DNA from: Favolaschia claudopus
Lineage: Eukaryota > Basidiomycota > Agaricomycetes > Agaricales > Mycenaceae
Assembly (NCBI GenBank): GCA_037176885.1
Contig: JAWWNJ010000007.1
Coordinates: 1,860,001-1,924,000, forward strand
Reading direction: 5' to 3'
Length of the DNA: 64,000 bases
Positions 1 through 12,300 of this stretch are shown here, piece by piece. Both the position numbers and the translations under genes were made by a program. Every line of letters starts with the position of its first letter. Within the stretch, counting starts at the first letter, position 1. The notes under the pieces are model-generated. The model was not told the DNA's origin. It did not search any database and worked only from the letters and a program-made list of their open reading frames with translations.

Positions 1-50
1 CTCGGCAAATTTTTACGAGACCGTCTATTATGACAAAGACAACGAACTAT

Positions 51-1620
51 TTAATTATTAGATCTACTTTTTTTGTAAGCTGTAACAATAGGCCCCCAGG
101 CGCCTGCGGGTGTGTATGCTGCATTGATGGCAGATGAGAGTAGCTCATGCGACCCATACTTCCATGCACGAAAACTATCAGAGAAGGTGCTGGATTTGAA
201 TTCCAAACCAAGAGGTCCAAATATCGCCTTGAACTTCTGGGAAGCATTTCCTTCCGTAAGGCCATCATACTTTTTAAACAAGGCATTCATGTCACAGGCA
301 TAGGCAAGCGGAAAGCTTAGCGCCTCCGAGACTTGTACCCTGGGAAGGTTCAGAATAAGACCCGGGCTTCTTGAGGGTGTTGGACTGGGAGGAGGAGAGT
401 ATGGCTCGGGACTGGGAGAAGGAGAGTGTGGTCTGGATTGAGCAACTACATCTCTCTCATCCGCCCTTTGATTGTCTCAGTTGTCAAATATACGTAAGAG
501 ATAAAACAGCTCACAAACTTTGCGTCAACTCTCTTGAACTGGTGACTCGCAGCTTCTTTGCAGGAGAGGCAGTAGTAGAGCTAACATATGATACCATATG
601 AGGTGTGTGCCATGGCGCCCACAAATGAGAAGCACAGACCTCTGTCCCTCGTTTGCGCGCTTTGCATCTCTGAGGCGAAGACAATGTCGTACTGATGGTA
701 GGCGGATGTGGACCGTACTGTCTGCAGATACTTTGGTCGCAATACGCTTCACAACCCACTCATCCTCCTCTTCGGCGGTGTTGCTGAGCATATGGGTTGG
801 AGTGCTCAAGATAGCATACATTTCTAGAGGATAACCAAGAGTTGTAGTGATTTCGTCAAAGTCTTTTGGATGGAACAAGGGAAAGACATCGGATGGGATG
901 GAAAGCGAAAAGCACACAGCATTACTGGTGTCCTGGAACGGTTTCACTGAGCAGTTGGGCATGACAAGAGGATGACTACTAACATTCGTCCAGAGCTTTA
1001 CATTGATGGTGGTTCGCAAAGCATGACGGTAAGCCACAGCATTAGAGGGAGATGGGGTTCTGACGAAATCCTTGGTTATAAGTTTCATAGCATAATCTGG
1101 CGTAATCATTCTGCCGTAGGGACCTGCAAAAATTGCTGACGGATCTGTACGAGCAGGGCTTGATGAGTTGTGGGCAGAAACACTGCAATGTTGCCCAGTG
1201 CCCAAACAGCATTCCCGACAAAAGTGCCAGGAGCACTGAGCATTTGCACTCCGCGGCCGTTTGCTAACCTGACAAGCAGGGCTTATGCACGCGGTTTGCT
1301 TGATGGGAGAGGCAGAAGGGGTGGAAAGCCGGGAGGAGGCTGCAGGGCTTCCAGACAGTGCCAAAGAAGGCCTGGCTTCCAGGTCAGGTCGCCATCTGAA
1401 GTACTTGCAGAGCGAGTCTTTCTCGAATGTATGGAGTTGACACTGGTATTGGAAGATCCAAAACTGCTCCGTAGAAAAGAATTGAAAGACACACATGCTG
1501 AAAGATTCTCTCCACATTTGCTTCAGTATAGTAGCCCTTGCAAATAGCAGGTTTTGTAAGTTGTGCAAGCCCGCATGAGGGACATAGAGGTTCCTCTTGT
1601 GCAGCATATGCATAGGACAT
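51..1620 (-). CDS. hypothetical protein with GRF-like zinc finger at the N terminus
   Basis: I do not recognise a named gene. From the ATG at 1620 the protein begins with a Cys-rich stretch (CPSC near residue 14, then KGYYTE, then CQLH and CKYFRWRPDL). This resembles a GRF zinc finger, a small nucleic-acid-binding fold. The finger is only continuous if a 52-nt GT-AG intron (1443-1494, phase 0) is removed. A second Cys/His cluster follows (CSWHFCRECC, GQHC), then a conserved-looking middle domain, then a Ser/Pro-rich linker around 350-450 and a basic C-terminal block ending at 51. At least one more intron is needed between about 310 and 540 to join the frames. Proteins of this build are common next to KDZ-type transposon genes in Agaricomycetes (family knowledge). 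Location beside the RTC4-like and CxC5/6 genes suggests an accessory gene (inference). Confidence 0.5.
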
Positions 1621-1770
1621 GGTAGTGCAAGAGTCAGCATACAAAAAAAGCCGTAAATGCCAGCATGTGCAATTCCGTGTTGAGGAGAAACCGCGCCAAG
1701 ATGTTGCGTAGAGGCAATTCAATCTAAGATATTCAGTGGAGGATATCTCTTTTCGTAGTTTGGTCCAGAG

Positions 1771-1910
1771 GAGATGCTGTAAAGATTTTGCTCTAGGCAA
1801 TTGCCTACAGACCTTGCTGGAGCGAAAGCCTTCCAGTGAGCCAGAAATCATTGGCTGGGTTAGTCTATCGGAAATGCTGTAAGAAACTCACTCTAGGAAA
1901 CTGCCTACAG
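1771..1910. repeat. degenerate short-repeat array, left
   Basis: Two near-identical 20-mers lie exactly 100 bp apart: CTCTAGGCAATTGCCTACAG at 1791 and CTCTAGGAAACTGCCTACAG at 1891. Each is preceded by a block containing ATGCTGTAA. The array sits in the gap between the divergent genes ending at 1620 and starting at about 2062. Related but looser motifs recur at 5310-5695. It may be a subterminal repeat region of a DNA transposon or a shared promoter element; I cannot decide which. Confidence 0.5.
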
Positions 1911-2061
1911 TCGTTAGAAAAATGACATCTTTCGATGGCGTAAATCGCACAAGTGCATGTTTCTTGTAATTCTTTGTCCCATTCATTATGTGGGCGGAGC
2001 GGAGAAAACGACTCTTGTCATCCAACATCACCCTGAACCGACGAAATCCCAACAACAGGCC

Positions 2062-3006
2062 CATGGCTAGGAAACGCCGGCCCTCTTTACTTCCAGAGGA
2101 CGTTCACAGCAAGTCTGAGAAACGCCTGAAAGGGTACGCAAAAAATAGTTACGCACTTCTGACTCAAGCTAATTTGGATGCAAAAAGGGGGGGTCATAGC
2201 TCACTGGGAGACACCAATGCAGATGTAGCAATGGAGGATGTTGCTGGTGTGTTCACATGCATAGCATATGTGTAGTTGTCTTTGCTGACGAGGTTCGCGA
2301 AGAAGCAATTCCAAACCTCTCATATCCTCCGGAGCTGTGCCCCTACTGTGATACTGACTTACCTATGGTGCCTTCCGAAACGTTTCTGGAGCTTCTCAAA
2401 AAGATTGCGCCTCTGTCTACTCAAGACCCACGGACTGACAATCCCTGGGGTCTGAAGGCCTCTGTAACTGTTTTTGCGGGGATATGCAGTAGACATGAGC
2501 TGGAGAACCGCTGGCTCCCTGAAGCAATACAGAAGGGATGGCCTCTGTCTATTGATTTTGGCGCTCTTCCCCACCGTGTAATGGGAATGCAAAATGAAAT
2601 TGGACCGATCGTTGCCAACGCTGGCTTAGCTCGGCAAGAGTGCATTTATTGGGGACAAGCTGTTGCAGATGCTAGAGGCAAAAGTGGTGGTGCGCAGATG
2701 GCTAACCTCAAGCACCATCTGCCTGGGTAGTGAGTTTTGTCTAATGTATCTGAGACGTTAGTTGACCTTGTCTCAAGTTATGGAGAGCGTGGCTTGGCAA
2801 TCATTGTGAAGGCGCTCAATAGAATGTTTGATTTGCGGGTGGTGGATTTGGGTCCACTGACAGTCACCGACTTTGTTTACAAGGTTCTAGTGCCTGCAGT
2901 CGCAGTGAGCCTCATCTCCTTAGACAGGGCGTGTACAGCTGAGGAGGCTGAAGTGATCCGTTATGAGAGTTCATCGTATGGTATCTCAATGTATTCCTCA
3001 GATTAG
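2062..3006 (+). CDS. RTC4-like domain protein
   Basis: The protein starts MARKRRPSLLPEDVHSK and has a basic N terminus. It carries the features I associate with the RTC4-like domain (restriction of telomere capping 4): CPYCDTDLP followed by a helical region with a second Cys/His pair (ICSRHELE), then WPLSIDF and a C-terminal helix LVPAVAVSLI..D. The ATG at 2062 is chosen because it opens the conserved frame. The frame changes near 2250-2290 and near 2727-2760, where short GT-AG introns (roughly 35-45 nt) must be removed; the exact splice sites are uncertain and small frameshifts are an alternative. The budding-yeast RTC4 protein is linked to telomere capping, but basidiomycetes carry many RTC4-like paralogues of unknown role. 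The stop overlaps the stop of the convergent CxC5/6 gene by a few bases. Confidence 0.6.
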
Positions 3007-5259
3007 CTTGCAGCAGAATACAAGACATTGGGTGCTCGTAAAATATGTTCAGGCACCATATGTGGTCTGTTCCCTGTACGCTCTAATTCCTTGACCAAAA
3101 ATTCATTGTGAATAGCAATCATTTCGTCAAGATAGAAGGTGAACCTGGTCCTCGAGTCAGTGACACATAAATGAGTTTGTTTAGCAATACTGCTTACCTG
3201 CTTGCAGCCATTTCTTGCACCACAGGTTGGAACTTGCCAAACCACGCGTTGCTCTGCTCTGCGGCAGATGAATTGAAGATCCAAGTTCTACCGTCCGGCC
3301 CGATTAATTCTCTGAATCGCGCGGGATTGCAATGTACTTGACAAAAGCTGTCATTCTCTGTGTGCTTGCACTCAAAATGCCAAACATCAACAGGGAGGCC
3401 AACTTTGTCAAAATAGTGGTCGTGTGAAGCAAGGAGATGTTTCTTGAAACTGCAATTGTTGTCGTAAAATATATAGGAGGGCATGGATCCAGGAAATTGT
3501 TCTGGGAATGTGGCCTTGAGAAACACCTGGAAATGCTCAGTGTAGGCAAATTTATGGTTAAGAGACACTGACAGAGACCCCTGTGATACCCTCCGAGCCA
3601 AAGAAAGTTGCACGAGAAATGATCACACCGCAACACCGAACAAATAATTGTTGGTTGTTTGTCCAACTCCTGGCACTCGTCCCTTTCACCTTTTCCTGAG
3701 GCAAGCTACTAACCTCCTCTGATCTAGCCACATCGGGGAGATCTGTTACGGGCCCAACATCTCCAACTTGGTCTATCCCAGCATTGACAAGACGGGATCG
3801 GAGCTGGAACATGGCTTGATTGCGAGTGTCTTGGACCATCTCATGACTCCGGTGTGATGGTTCTGTGCAGGTATTAAACCCTGCTTGGCGAAAAGAATTA
3901 CAACTGTTGATATAACAAAAGTCGCTCTGCCGTGCATGAGAAGGGCAGAACCGAGCGCGTTGGGTAGCAAGGGGCTGTCGGCAGTTATGCACCTGACACC
4001 GGGTATGGCGAACAGCGGTACCATCGTGAACGCCAGCCGTTACTTGGTCTGTTGTAGAGTATGTAAGCAAGAATCGTCAGTAAAGCTAAAGAGCAAGAAC
4101 ATACAGAAATGTCCATCTTGTCCTTCATAAACTTGCATGCACCGATCACATAGATGACTCCACATGGGCTGGCCAGTTCCAACCATTCGCTGATTTCTCT
4201 CCTCAAGAGCATAATTGAGCCGAGTTTTGTTATCTCCACGGTGCGGAAGTCGTAGAGTTTCCTGTCTTCTGGTCTTGTCACGAAGGAGAGCATGGTAAAA
4301 GAAGGCGTTAAGGACTAATTCCCCGTCTAACAATTGCAGAAGGTAAGAAGAGTTAGGGACGGCAGAGTTGTTCAGCGCAAGATTATATATTCTGGCAATG
4401 TTCTCGGAAGATGTACTAACAAGAAGATAAGGGTTTTGAATACGTCAAAAGAGAGACAAAACATACTGTGACATTGCCATTTGTGTCTCAAAGTAGACGC
4501 AGAGCTGGTTTTCCAGAAAGCTGGCCTCTGAAACATGGATGAAGTGAGGTACAGCTGCTTCATAGTACTCTCTGAAGGGCTCGGCGGAGCTTGCGTCTTT
4601 GACATAGTAGTTCGGATGATAGCGAGTTTTGCATACTAAAAATCTAATCACTCAAGGAATTTGCCATGTCTTGTGCCAAACACAGACCTCGACAATAGGT
4701 AGACTCTGAAAAGACGGGAAGAATTCCACGATGAAGCGTATACAATCGTGCTTCTGCGCGACTGGTGTGCGACAAGGTTGATCCCTTACATCCGGGTTGA
4801 ATGCAGCGCTGCACAGGAGGTTTCAGAACTTCTGCTCCTACCTTGTAAATTAGCACTATTATTGACGATAAATCCAAGCAATCACAAACCAATTTTGTAT
4901 TGCGCCCCATGCTGTCGAAAAAGGTCATCGTCTGACAAAGCCGCTGAATCGTTTAGGTGGATGGGCTGTACAAGATCCCCAAATGCAAGCCAGCTAAGAA
5001 GAATTATGGTTGGGTCCACAGAAAGGACCGCAGATAAAAAGCCAGTTATATGCGAGGGGAGTTGTTCAGGGGGTATGCCTTTGTCGGCAATGATTTCTGG
5101 CCATAGCTTGCCTGTGAAGCGAAGGAACCGATTGATTTGGTCAAACTGCAGTGTGGCTTGGAGCTGTGGATGTTGAGCCAGCCGGTTGAGAACTGTCGAA
5201 GCCAAAATTGCCATCTTTGGGTCTGGGAGAAGAGTTGCGATAATGATTCTGAGATCCAA
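3003..5259 (-). CDS. CxC5/CxC6 cysteine-cluster protein with KDZ-like RNase H-type block
   Basis: Exons on the minus strand read in order as follows. First comes a helical N-terminal domain with the motif LDLSDSAAL-like around 4930. Next is a CxC5-type block (CIQPGC..., CKTRYHPNYYV, LDGELVLNAFF, HLCDRCMQVYEG). Then a CxC6-type block (CQVHNCRQPL, RFCPSH, DFCYINSC, NTCTEPSHRSHE). The C-terminal part has YDNNC, CKHTENDSFCQVHCNP and NSSAAEQSNAWFG, which look like the acidic and metal-binding positions of a KDZ-related RNase H-fold transposase. These cysteine clusters are known companions of Kyakuja-Dileera-Zisupton transposons. At least five short introns are required. The start at 5259 is a best guess because the N terminus is not diagnostic. 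Whether the protein is an active transposase or a domesticated relative cannot be told from sequence. Confidence 0.6.
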
Positions 5260-5309
5260 GATTGGAGACGTTGATTGCAGAAGATAATAGGAGAGAAGTT
5301 GCGCTGGTT

Positions 5310-5695
5310 TATTTCCTCACAGTGTATGCTACAGTGATTGCACTCCAGGGAAGACACTAGAGTGGAATTCAGGCAATTTAGCTGGAGTATAAATATTGTA
5401 ATGCAATGCCTGCAAAGAGTTATGTAGAGGGAAAGGACTCGAGTGTGTTTACTGTAGTAAAAACTTGTGGAGTGGTGTGCGTCGAGGGAATTCACTAGAG
5501 TGACTGTGCTGTAGCAAAGCCATTGAAGCGAGGCCATTTGCAATCTACAGTGATATTGCTGCAGTGGAAATGCTCAAGTGACAGATTGGGAGTATTACAC
5601 AGAGTTACCTCAAGGGATTTCCCTGGAGAGAAACTGCTGAAGGGACACCATCTTTACTAGAGGGAACTACCTGCACGCAGCTCACTGTAGCAATT
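5310..5695. repeat. degenerate short-repeat array, right
   Basis: This AT-rich non-coding stretch is filled with variants of motifs such as CTACAGTGATTGCACTCCAGGGAA, CTACAGTGATATTGCTGCAG, CTCAAGGGATTTCCCTGGAG and CTGTAGCAATTTCC, many of them imperfect palindromes spaced about 20-40 bp apart. They resemble the 1771-1910 array in the CTNNAG and CTGTAG/CTACAG cores. The region lies just upstream of the CxC5/6 gene start. A subterminal repeat region of a KDZ-type element is the likeliest reading (inference). Confidence 0.4.
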
Positions 5696-6254
5696 TCCGC
5701 CATCATCCGCCATCATCCGCCACCATGAGGTAATCCGCCATCAGTACAGGCACTCCGACGATTTGCTGGTTGCTGCTCTACATGCTACTTCTACCTCAGA
5801 GCTCCGCTATTCTGCTACTGTACTCCCGGGGCCAAATTACGTTCGGGTCGGCCACCTCGGACGTTGAGCTGGACTCGTCGAACTTACACAAAAACTCCTA
5901 GTCTCGACGCATGCCCGAATTTACCGCATAGCCCGGGTCTGGCCATGGCTGTTCTGCTCTTGACTCGAATGTTTTGCGGTTGTCTGGGACTTTTGATCGA
6001 AGTGACTGCCAATGTCTTGCTCGTCTGTTCAGCCATTTTGCGTTTTTCTCGCCAACGCCGGCAGATATTTCGTCGCGAAAACTGCCCAGTGGTGCAGTTT
6101 TCTGTTCTAGTTCCGTCACCATATCGTTTTGGCTGCGAGGCAGCGAGAAAGTGGCAAAAACCAGCCGCGGAGGCAAAGTTCCACCCCGATCGTCGCATGG
6201 ACGTCTCACTTTTTTTCTACCCCCTAACTCGGTCTGGACGGAGTTGCGAAAACG
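5696..6254. other. intergenic region upstream of the giant hydrophobin-like gene
   Basis: No convincing gene. There is a short direct repeat of CCGCCATCAT (5697-5725), then GC-balanced sequence with overlapping small frames on both strands that lack any recognisable motif. It presumably holds the promoter of the gene starting at 6322. Confidence 0.5.
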
Positions 6255-6262
6255 TATAAATA
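6255..6262 (+). promoter_or_regulatory. TATA box, giant hydrophobin-like gene
   Basis: TATAAATA lies 60 bases before the ATG at 6322, a normal distance for a strongly expressed fungal gene with a short 5' leader. Confidence 0.6.
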
Positions 6263-6321
6263 CTCCCAGATTCGAGTAGTCAGACACTATTCAACTTCTC
6301 ACTAATAAACTTACGCCAACC

Positions 6322-9300
6322 ATGAGAACGGCAACTTTCCTCTGCGCTCTTGCCTTCGCCATTAATGCTGCTGAAGCAGCTCGTCAAGATACAAATGCCC
6401 AACGTTTCGCTCGCGGTCTCCCGCCTCTGCCTCAACGACGCGACTTTGGTACAGGTGGGCTTTCGATATGTTATATCGAATTGATGTCATGTACTCATTC
6501 AATACAGAAGCTAAACGGCCAAAGACTTCACCGACTCCGTTTCATTGTGAACCCAAGAAGAATTTCTGTTGTTCCAGTGTTCAGGCCGCCAGCAGCCCGG
6601 CCTCTCAGAGTACTCTTCATGATCTCGGCATCCCTCAAAGCAGTTGTGGGGAGAAAATTGGAACAGGATGTACGGCTGCATCTGGCAATTCCTGGTGCGT
6701 CGAGTGTGACACGTTTCTGAAACTTCTCCTCATACCAGAATAGCTCCTCTGGCACATTGACCCAATGTTGCGGCAACCTTGTAGGCTCGATTGGTATCGA
6801 CTGCAAGCCTGGTAAGGAAAGTCTTTCTACCGCTTATTTTGCATGCTCAACCACTCTTTCAGTGACACCGTCGTCGTCTTCCCGTATCGCGTCTTCTTCT
6901 TCGTCTCGCGCCTCGTCTTCCGCTGCCAGTAGCTCTGCGCCGAATTCTCGCTCCTCGTCTTCAGCTGCTGTGTCTTCTTCGGCTTCGCGTTCGAGCAGCT
7001 CCGCCAGCGCTTTCCGGTCGTCTTCGTCAGTTTCTCGCGCCAGCTCGGCCTCCAGCATTCCTGTTTCGTCTTCGCGTGCCAGCAGTTCGGCTGCGTCGTC
7101 ATCGTCTGGCGCACGCAGTTCTTCCTCGAGCCGCGCTTCCTCTTCCTCGCGGGCAAGCAGCAGCGCCGCCTCGTCGTCTGCGTCGTTTTCTCGACCCAGC
7201 TCGAGCGCCGCGTCATCATCTCGCGCTAGCAGCTCTGCGGTATCGTCTTCTCGTCCGAGCTCTTCCTCGAGCGCTCGTAGCTCCAGCGCCGCGTCTTCAT
7301 CCGCGTCGGCATCCAGTGCACGTAGCTCGAGCTCTGCGGCATCTTCTTCCCGCGCAAGCAGCTCCGCAGCGTCGTCTTCCCGCATCAGCTCTAGTGCTGC
7401 CTCGTCGTCTGCTTCTGTTTCTCGAGCCAGCTCGAGTGTCGCGTCATCATCTCGCCCCAGCAGCTCTGCAGCATCATCATCGGCATCGGCTTCTCGTCTC
7501 AGCTCATCTTCGAGCGTTCGCAGTTCGAGTGCCGCCTCCTCGTCCCGGGCAAGCAGTTCTGCCGTACCTTCTTCGTCGGCCTCTCGCGCTAGCTCGTCGT
7601 CAGTTGTGCGCAGCTCAAGTGCTGCTTCTTCTTCACGGGTCAGTAGTGCAGCATCCTCTTCTGCCTCGGCTTCCCGTGCCAGCTCTGCGTCGAGTAGTCG
7701 CAGCTCGAGCGTTGTCTCGTCATCCCGCGCTACCAGTTCCGCGCCGCCTTCCTCGTCAGCTTCTCGTGCTAGCTCGTCGAGCGCACGCAGCTCAGCTTCC
7801 AGCAATGCGTCCTCTTCGCGCCAAAGCAGCGCTGCATCGTCGTCGGCTTCGCGTCTGAGTAGCTCCGCGTCGTCTTCGGCCTCCGTCTCTCGTTCCAGCA
7901 GCGCTGCATCGTCCAGTACACGCAGCTTTAGCGTTGCATCCTCTTCCCGAGCCAGTAGCTCTACGCCTTCATCTAGCGCTCGTAGCTCGAGCGTTGTGTC
8001 ATCTTCTCGCGCAAGCAGCTCGGTCCCATCATCCAGCGCACGAAGCTCAAGCGCCATGTCCTCTTCGCGTGCCAGCTCGTCTAGTGCTCGCAGCTCAAGC
8101 GCCCCATCGTCATCTCGGGCAAGTTCCGTAACTTCGTCTTCCGCGTCGGTCTCGCGCTCGAGCTCTTCGAGTGTACGCAGCTCAAGCGTTGTCTCCTCCT
8201 CCCGTGTTAGTAGCTCTGTGCCGGCATCCAGCGTCCGTAGTTCGAGTGCAATCTCGTCTTCGCGCTCTAGCAGCACGATGCTTTCATCTTCTCTGCGCGT
8301 TAGCTCCTCTTCGAGCGCTCGTAGCTCGAGTGCTGCCTCTTCGTCGAGGGTTAGTAGTCCGGTGCCGTCATCCAGTGCTCGCAGCTCCAGTGCTGTATCA
8401 TCTTCGCGGATCAGCTCCTCGTCCAGCGCAAGGAGTTCCAGCACGGTCTCCTCGTCGAGGGCCAGCAGCTCTGCGCCATCTTCCAGCGCCCGTAGCTCCA
8501 GTGCTGCGTCCTCCTCGCGCTTCAGCAGTTCCGCACCATCCTCTAGTGTTCGGAGTTCGAGCTCTGTTTCTTCGTCGCGTGCAAGCAGCTCGGTGCCTTC
8601 ATCCTCCATTCGCGCTTCTTCATCGAGCGCCAGAAGCTCCAGCATTGCGTCTTCTTCAAGGGCTAGCAGCTCTGTACAGTCTTCCAGCGTTCGTAGCTCC
8701 AGCGCTGCCTCCTCAAGGGCCAGTAGCTCGATACCTTCTTCCTCCGCACGCATCAGCTCGTCGTCTAGCGTCAGGAGTTCGAGCACTGTCTCTTCGTCGA
8801 GGGCCAGTAGTTCCATGTCGTCCAGCGCCCGAAGCTCGAGCGGTGTATCGTCTTCGCGTGCGAGCAGCTCCGCACCTTCCTCCTCTGCGTCGGTTTCTCG
8901 CCCTAGCTCTTCAGGCGTTCGCAGTTCCAGTGCAGTGTCTTCGTCGCATAGCTCAAGTGTTGGCTCCTTATCTCGTGCCAGCAGCTCTGCCATTTCTTCC
9001 TCTGCCCGTGCAAGCTCCTCGAGCACGCCTTCCTCCTCGCGTGCAAGTAGCTCGTTGCCCTCCTCATCTGCGTCTGCCTCTCGCGCCAGTTCTTCATCCA
9101 GTGCGCGCAGCTCGAGCGTCGTACAATCCTCTAGCCGGGCTTCGTCATCTGCAGCTCGTTCCAGCAGCGTTGTGTCGTCATCGGCAGCTCGATCAAGTTC
9201 ATCAGTCCGGTCAAGCAGCTTCATTTCTTCGCGTCCTGCGTCCTCCAGTAGTGCACTAATCAGCTCTGTTCCCGCATCATCCTCCCGAGCTTTTTCGTCT

Positions 9301-12300
9301 TCATCTGCCTCGCGCACGGTGTCGTCAAGCGTTCGACCCAGTTCTTCCAGCATCCGGGGCAGTTCCAGCTCACGTATCGGACTGTCTAGCTCCGCTTCGC
9401 GCACCGCCAGTTCGAGTGCTGCTTCGGCATCCTCGTCAGGCACTATTTCCTGCAACGGCCAAGCAACTTTCTGTTGCGACTCTTCGGAATCCCCCCATAG
9501 CCCCTACGGTGGCGATTGCCTCCATAATGCCGGCGTTTCGTCATCACTGCATGTCGGAAACAACATAGGTGTCCACTGTGTTCCGGCAACAATGGCAGCC
9601 AACGGTGCTCAGTCCTGGTATGTTTTGGGCTTTGCCGGCCACTTCGGCATTGTACTGACTGCTTTTCAGCCCCGGTTCGAAGCAGCCTATGAAATGCTGC
9701 AAGACTCTTTACAACGGTGTTGGAATCGATTGCTCGGCTGGTAAGCAACCAGAGATGATATTTTATACGTTTTTTCTAATCTAAACTCACAGTTTCGCTT
9801 TCGAGTGCTAGCTCATCTAGATCTTCGACCCGGTCTTCGAGTTCCTCGGCGTCACACACATCTGCATCTTCTTCAGATCGGTCGACCTCCTCCATGGCTC
9901 GCTCGAGCAGCGGCTCTTCGGTTCGGCCAAGCTCTGCGAGTGTTCGCTCCAGCAGCGTACTTTCCTCCTCAGCTCGGCACAGCTCTTCTAGCGTCCGTCT
10001 CAGTAGCTCGTCCAGCGCTCGGTCGAGCAGTGCGGGGTCATCTGCCCGTTCCAGCAGTGTACCGTCATCTTCGACACGGTCCAGTTTCTCCAGTGCACGG
10101 CCCAGCAGCTCATCCAGCGTTCGGTCGAGCAGTGCATCCTCTGCTCGCTCAAGCAGCATACTTTCCTCTTCGGCACGGCCTAGCTCATCTAGTATTCGGC
10201 CAAGCAGTTCGTCCGCTATTCGTTTTAGCAGCAGTGCGGTGCCATTCTCTTCGCTGCGGGCTTCGTCGTCAAGTGCTCGCTCAAGCAGCGCAGCGCAATC
10301 ATCTAGCCGCGTCTTATCGTCTGCTGCCCGTTCCAGCAGCGCAATTTCATCTTCAGCACGTTCCAGTGCTTCCAGCATCCGTCCCAGCAGCTCTACTTCT
10401 TCACTACGATCTAGTTCATCGGCTATCGGACAAAGCAGTTCGGTTTCATCGGTCGCTCGTTCGAGCAGTGTGTTGTCATCGTCCGGCCGTCCTAGTTCTT
10501 CCAGCGCCGCACGGTCCAGCAGCGCACCTTCCTCATCAGCGGCCCGCTCAAGCTACTCCAGTGTCCGCCCCAGCAGTTCGGCATCCTCTTCAGCTGCTCG
10601 TTCTAGCAGTGGTGCTCAGTCATCGAGCCGTGCTTCCTCCTCATCTGCCGCACGTTCCAGCAGTGTTATCTCTTCATCAGCACGTCTCAGCCCCTCTTCC
10701 AGTGTCGCTCGTTCGAGCAGTGTAGCCTCCTCATCTGCGGTCCGTTCTAGCAGCTCAGCCCAGTCCTCGAGCCGAGTTTCCTCGTCCACTCGTTCCAGCA
10801 GCGCGCTGTCGTCTTCTGTAGCACGGCCGAGTTCTTCCAGCATCAGAGCCAGCAGTTCTGCCTCTTCCGCTCGTTCCAGCAGCGTTTTACCGTCCTCATC
10901 CATTCGTGCATCCTCGTCATCTGCCGCTCGTTCAAGCAGCGTTATATCTTCAGCAGCACTGTCGAGCAGCATCGCCTCTTCCTCCGCACGTGTGAGTTCT
11001 TCGTTCAGCTCCGCACGATCAAGCAGCGTGGTTTCTTCGTCAGCGGCGCGCTCGAGCTCATCGAGCACCCGGCCGAGCAGCTCAGCATCATTCTCCGCGG
11101 CGCGTTCCAGCAGTTCAGTATCATCCTCAAGCCGTCCATCCTCCTCTTCTGCGGCTCGTTCTAGCAGCGCATCTTCTTCAGCTCGTCCTAGCTCTTCATT
11201 CAGCGTCGCACGGTTCAGTAGTGCAGTTTCCTCGTCTGTGGCGCGCTCAAGTTCTAGTGTCCGCCTGAACAGCTCGGCATCATCCTCAGTTGTTCGTTCA
11301 AGTAGCGTGGCTTCGTCTTCTGCACGTCCTAGCTCCTCTTCCGGTATCGCTCGTTCGAGCAGCTCAGCTTCCACATCCGCGGCTCGCCCAAGCTCTAGTG
11401 GCCGCTCCAGCACTTCTGCATCTTCCTCGGCCGCCCATTCGAGCAGCGTCGCTCAATCTTCCAGCCGCGCATCGTCTTCCGCCGTTCGTTCCAGCAGCGC
11501 TGTCTCGTCTTCGGCCGTGCGATCCAGCATCTCCTCGGTTCGCTCGAGCAGCGTGGTCTCTTCGAGTTTGCGTCCAAGCAGCTCGGCCTCGTCCCGTGCT
11601 GCATCCTCGAGCAGTGCTACGATGTCGTCTTCTCGGGTCACTTCTAGCCCTCGCGTTAGCTCAACATCATCGTCTGCTGCGCGGACCTCTTCAAGTTCGC
11701 ACCCGAGCTCGTCTACCGTCAGTATCCGTGGCAGCTCTTCGGCTGCCTCTCGCACTAGTTCGAGTGCTGCCTCTCCTTCAGCATCCGGCACTATCTCTTG
11801 CAACGGCCAGGCGACGTTCTGTTGTGACTCTTCTGAGTCGCCCCACAGCCCCTATGGCGGTAGCTGTCTCCAAGATGCTGGTGTTTCTTCATCACTTCAC
11901 GTCGGCGATAACATTGGTACCCACTGTGTTCCAGCGACAATGGGTGTTAACGGTGCTCAGTCGTGGTCAGTCACTTATATTCTGACTGATTCTAGTTTCT
12001 CAACTCATTCTTCTTACAGCCCTGGATCCATGAAACCCATGAAGTGCTGCAAGACTCTTTTCAATGGCGTCGGAATTGATTGTTCAAGCGGTACGTCAAC
12101 ATGATTTTTTTTCCATGACAGCTTTTTCTTACAATAGTGTTGTAGTGTCGCTTTCGAGTGCCAGCTCATCTTCGTCGACTCGCGCTTTTTCTTCTTCATC
12201 TTCTGTCCGCTCCTCATCCGCGGTTCGGTCCAGCAGCGCCTCGTCTGCTGCCCGTTTTAGCAGCGCAGCATCGTCTTCGGCCGTCCGGTCGAGTTCGAGC

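Noticed and set aside
7076..9259. Long plus-strand frames rich in Arg, Ala, Leu and Pro in another phase of the serine tract
   Set aside because: Composition shadows of the Ser-rich coding frame; no conserved features.
6834..9455. 873-codon open frame on the minus strand opposite serine tract 1 (Glu/Leu-rich)
   Set aside because: It mirrors the Ser-codon composition of the plus-strand gene, has no motif, and similar antisense frames appear opposite every Ser tract (9776-10378, 10616-11413, 12768-14009).
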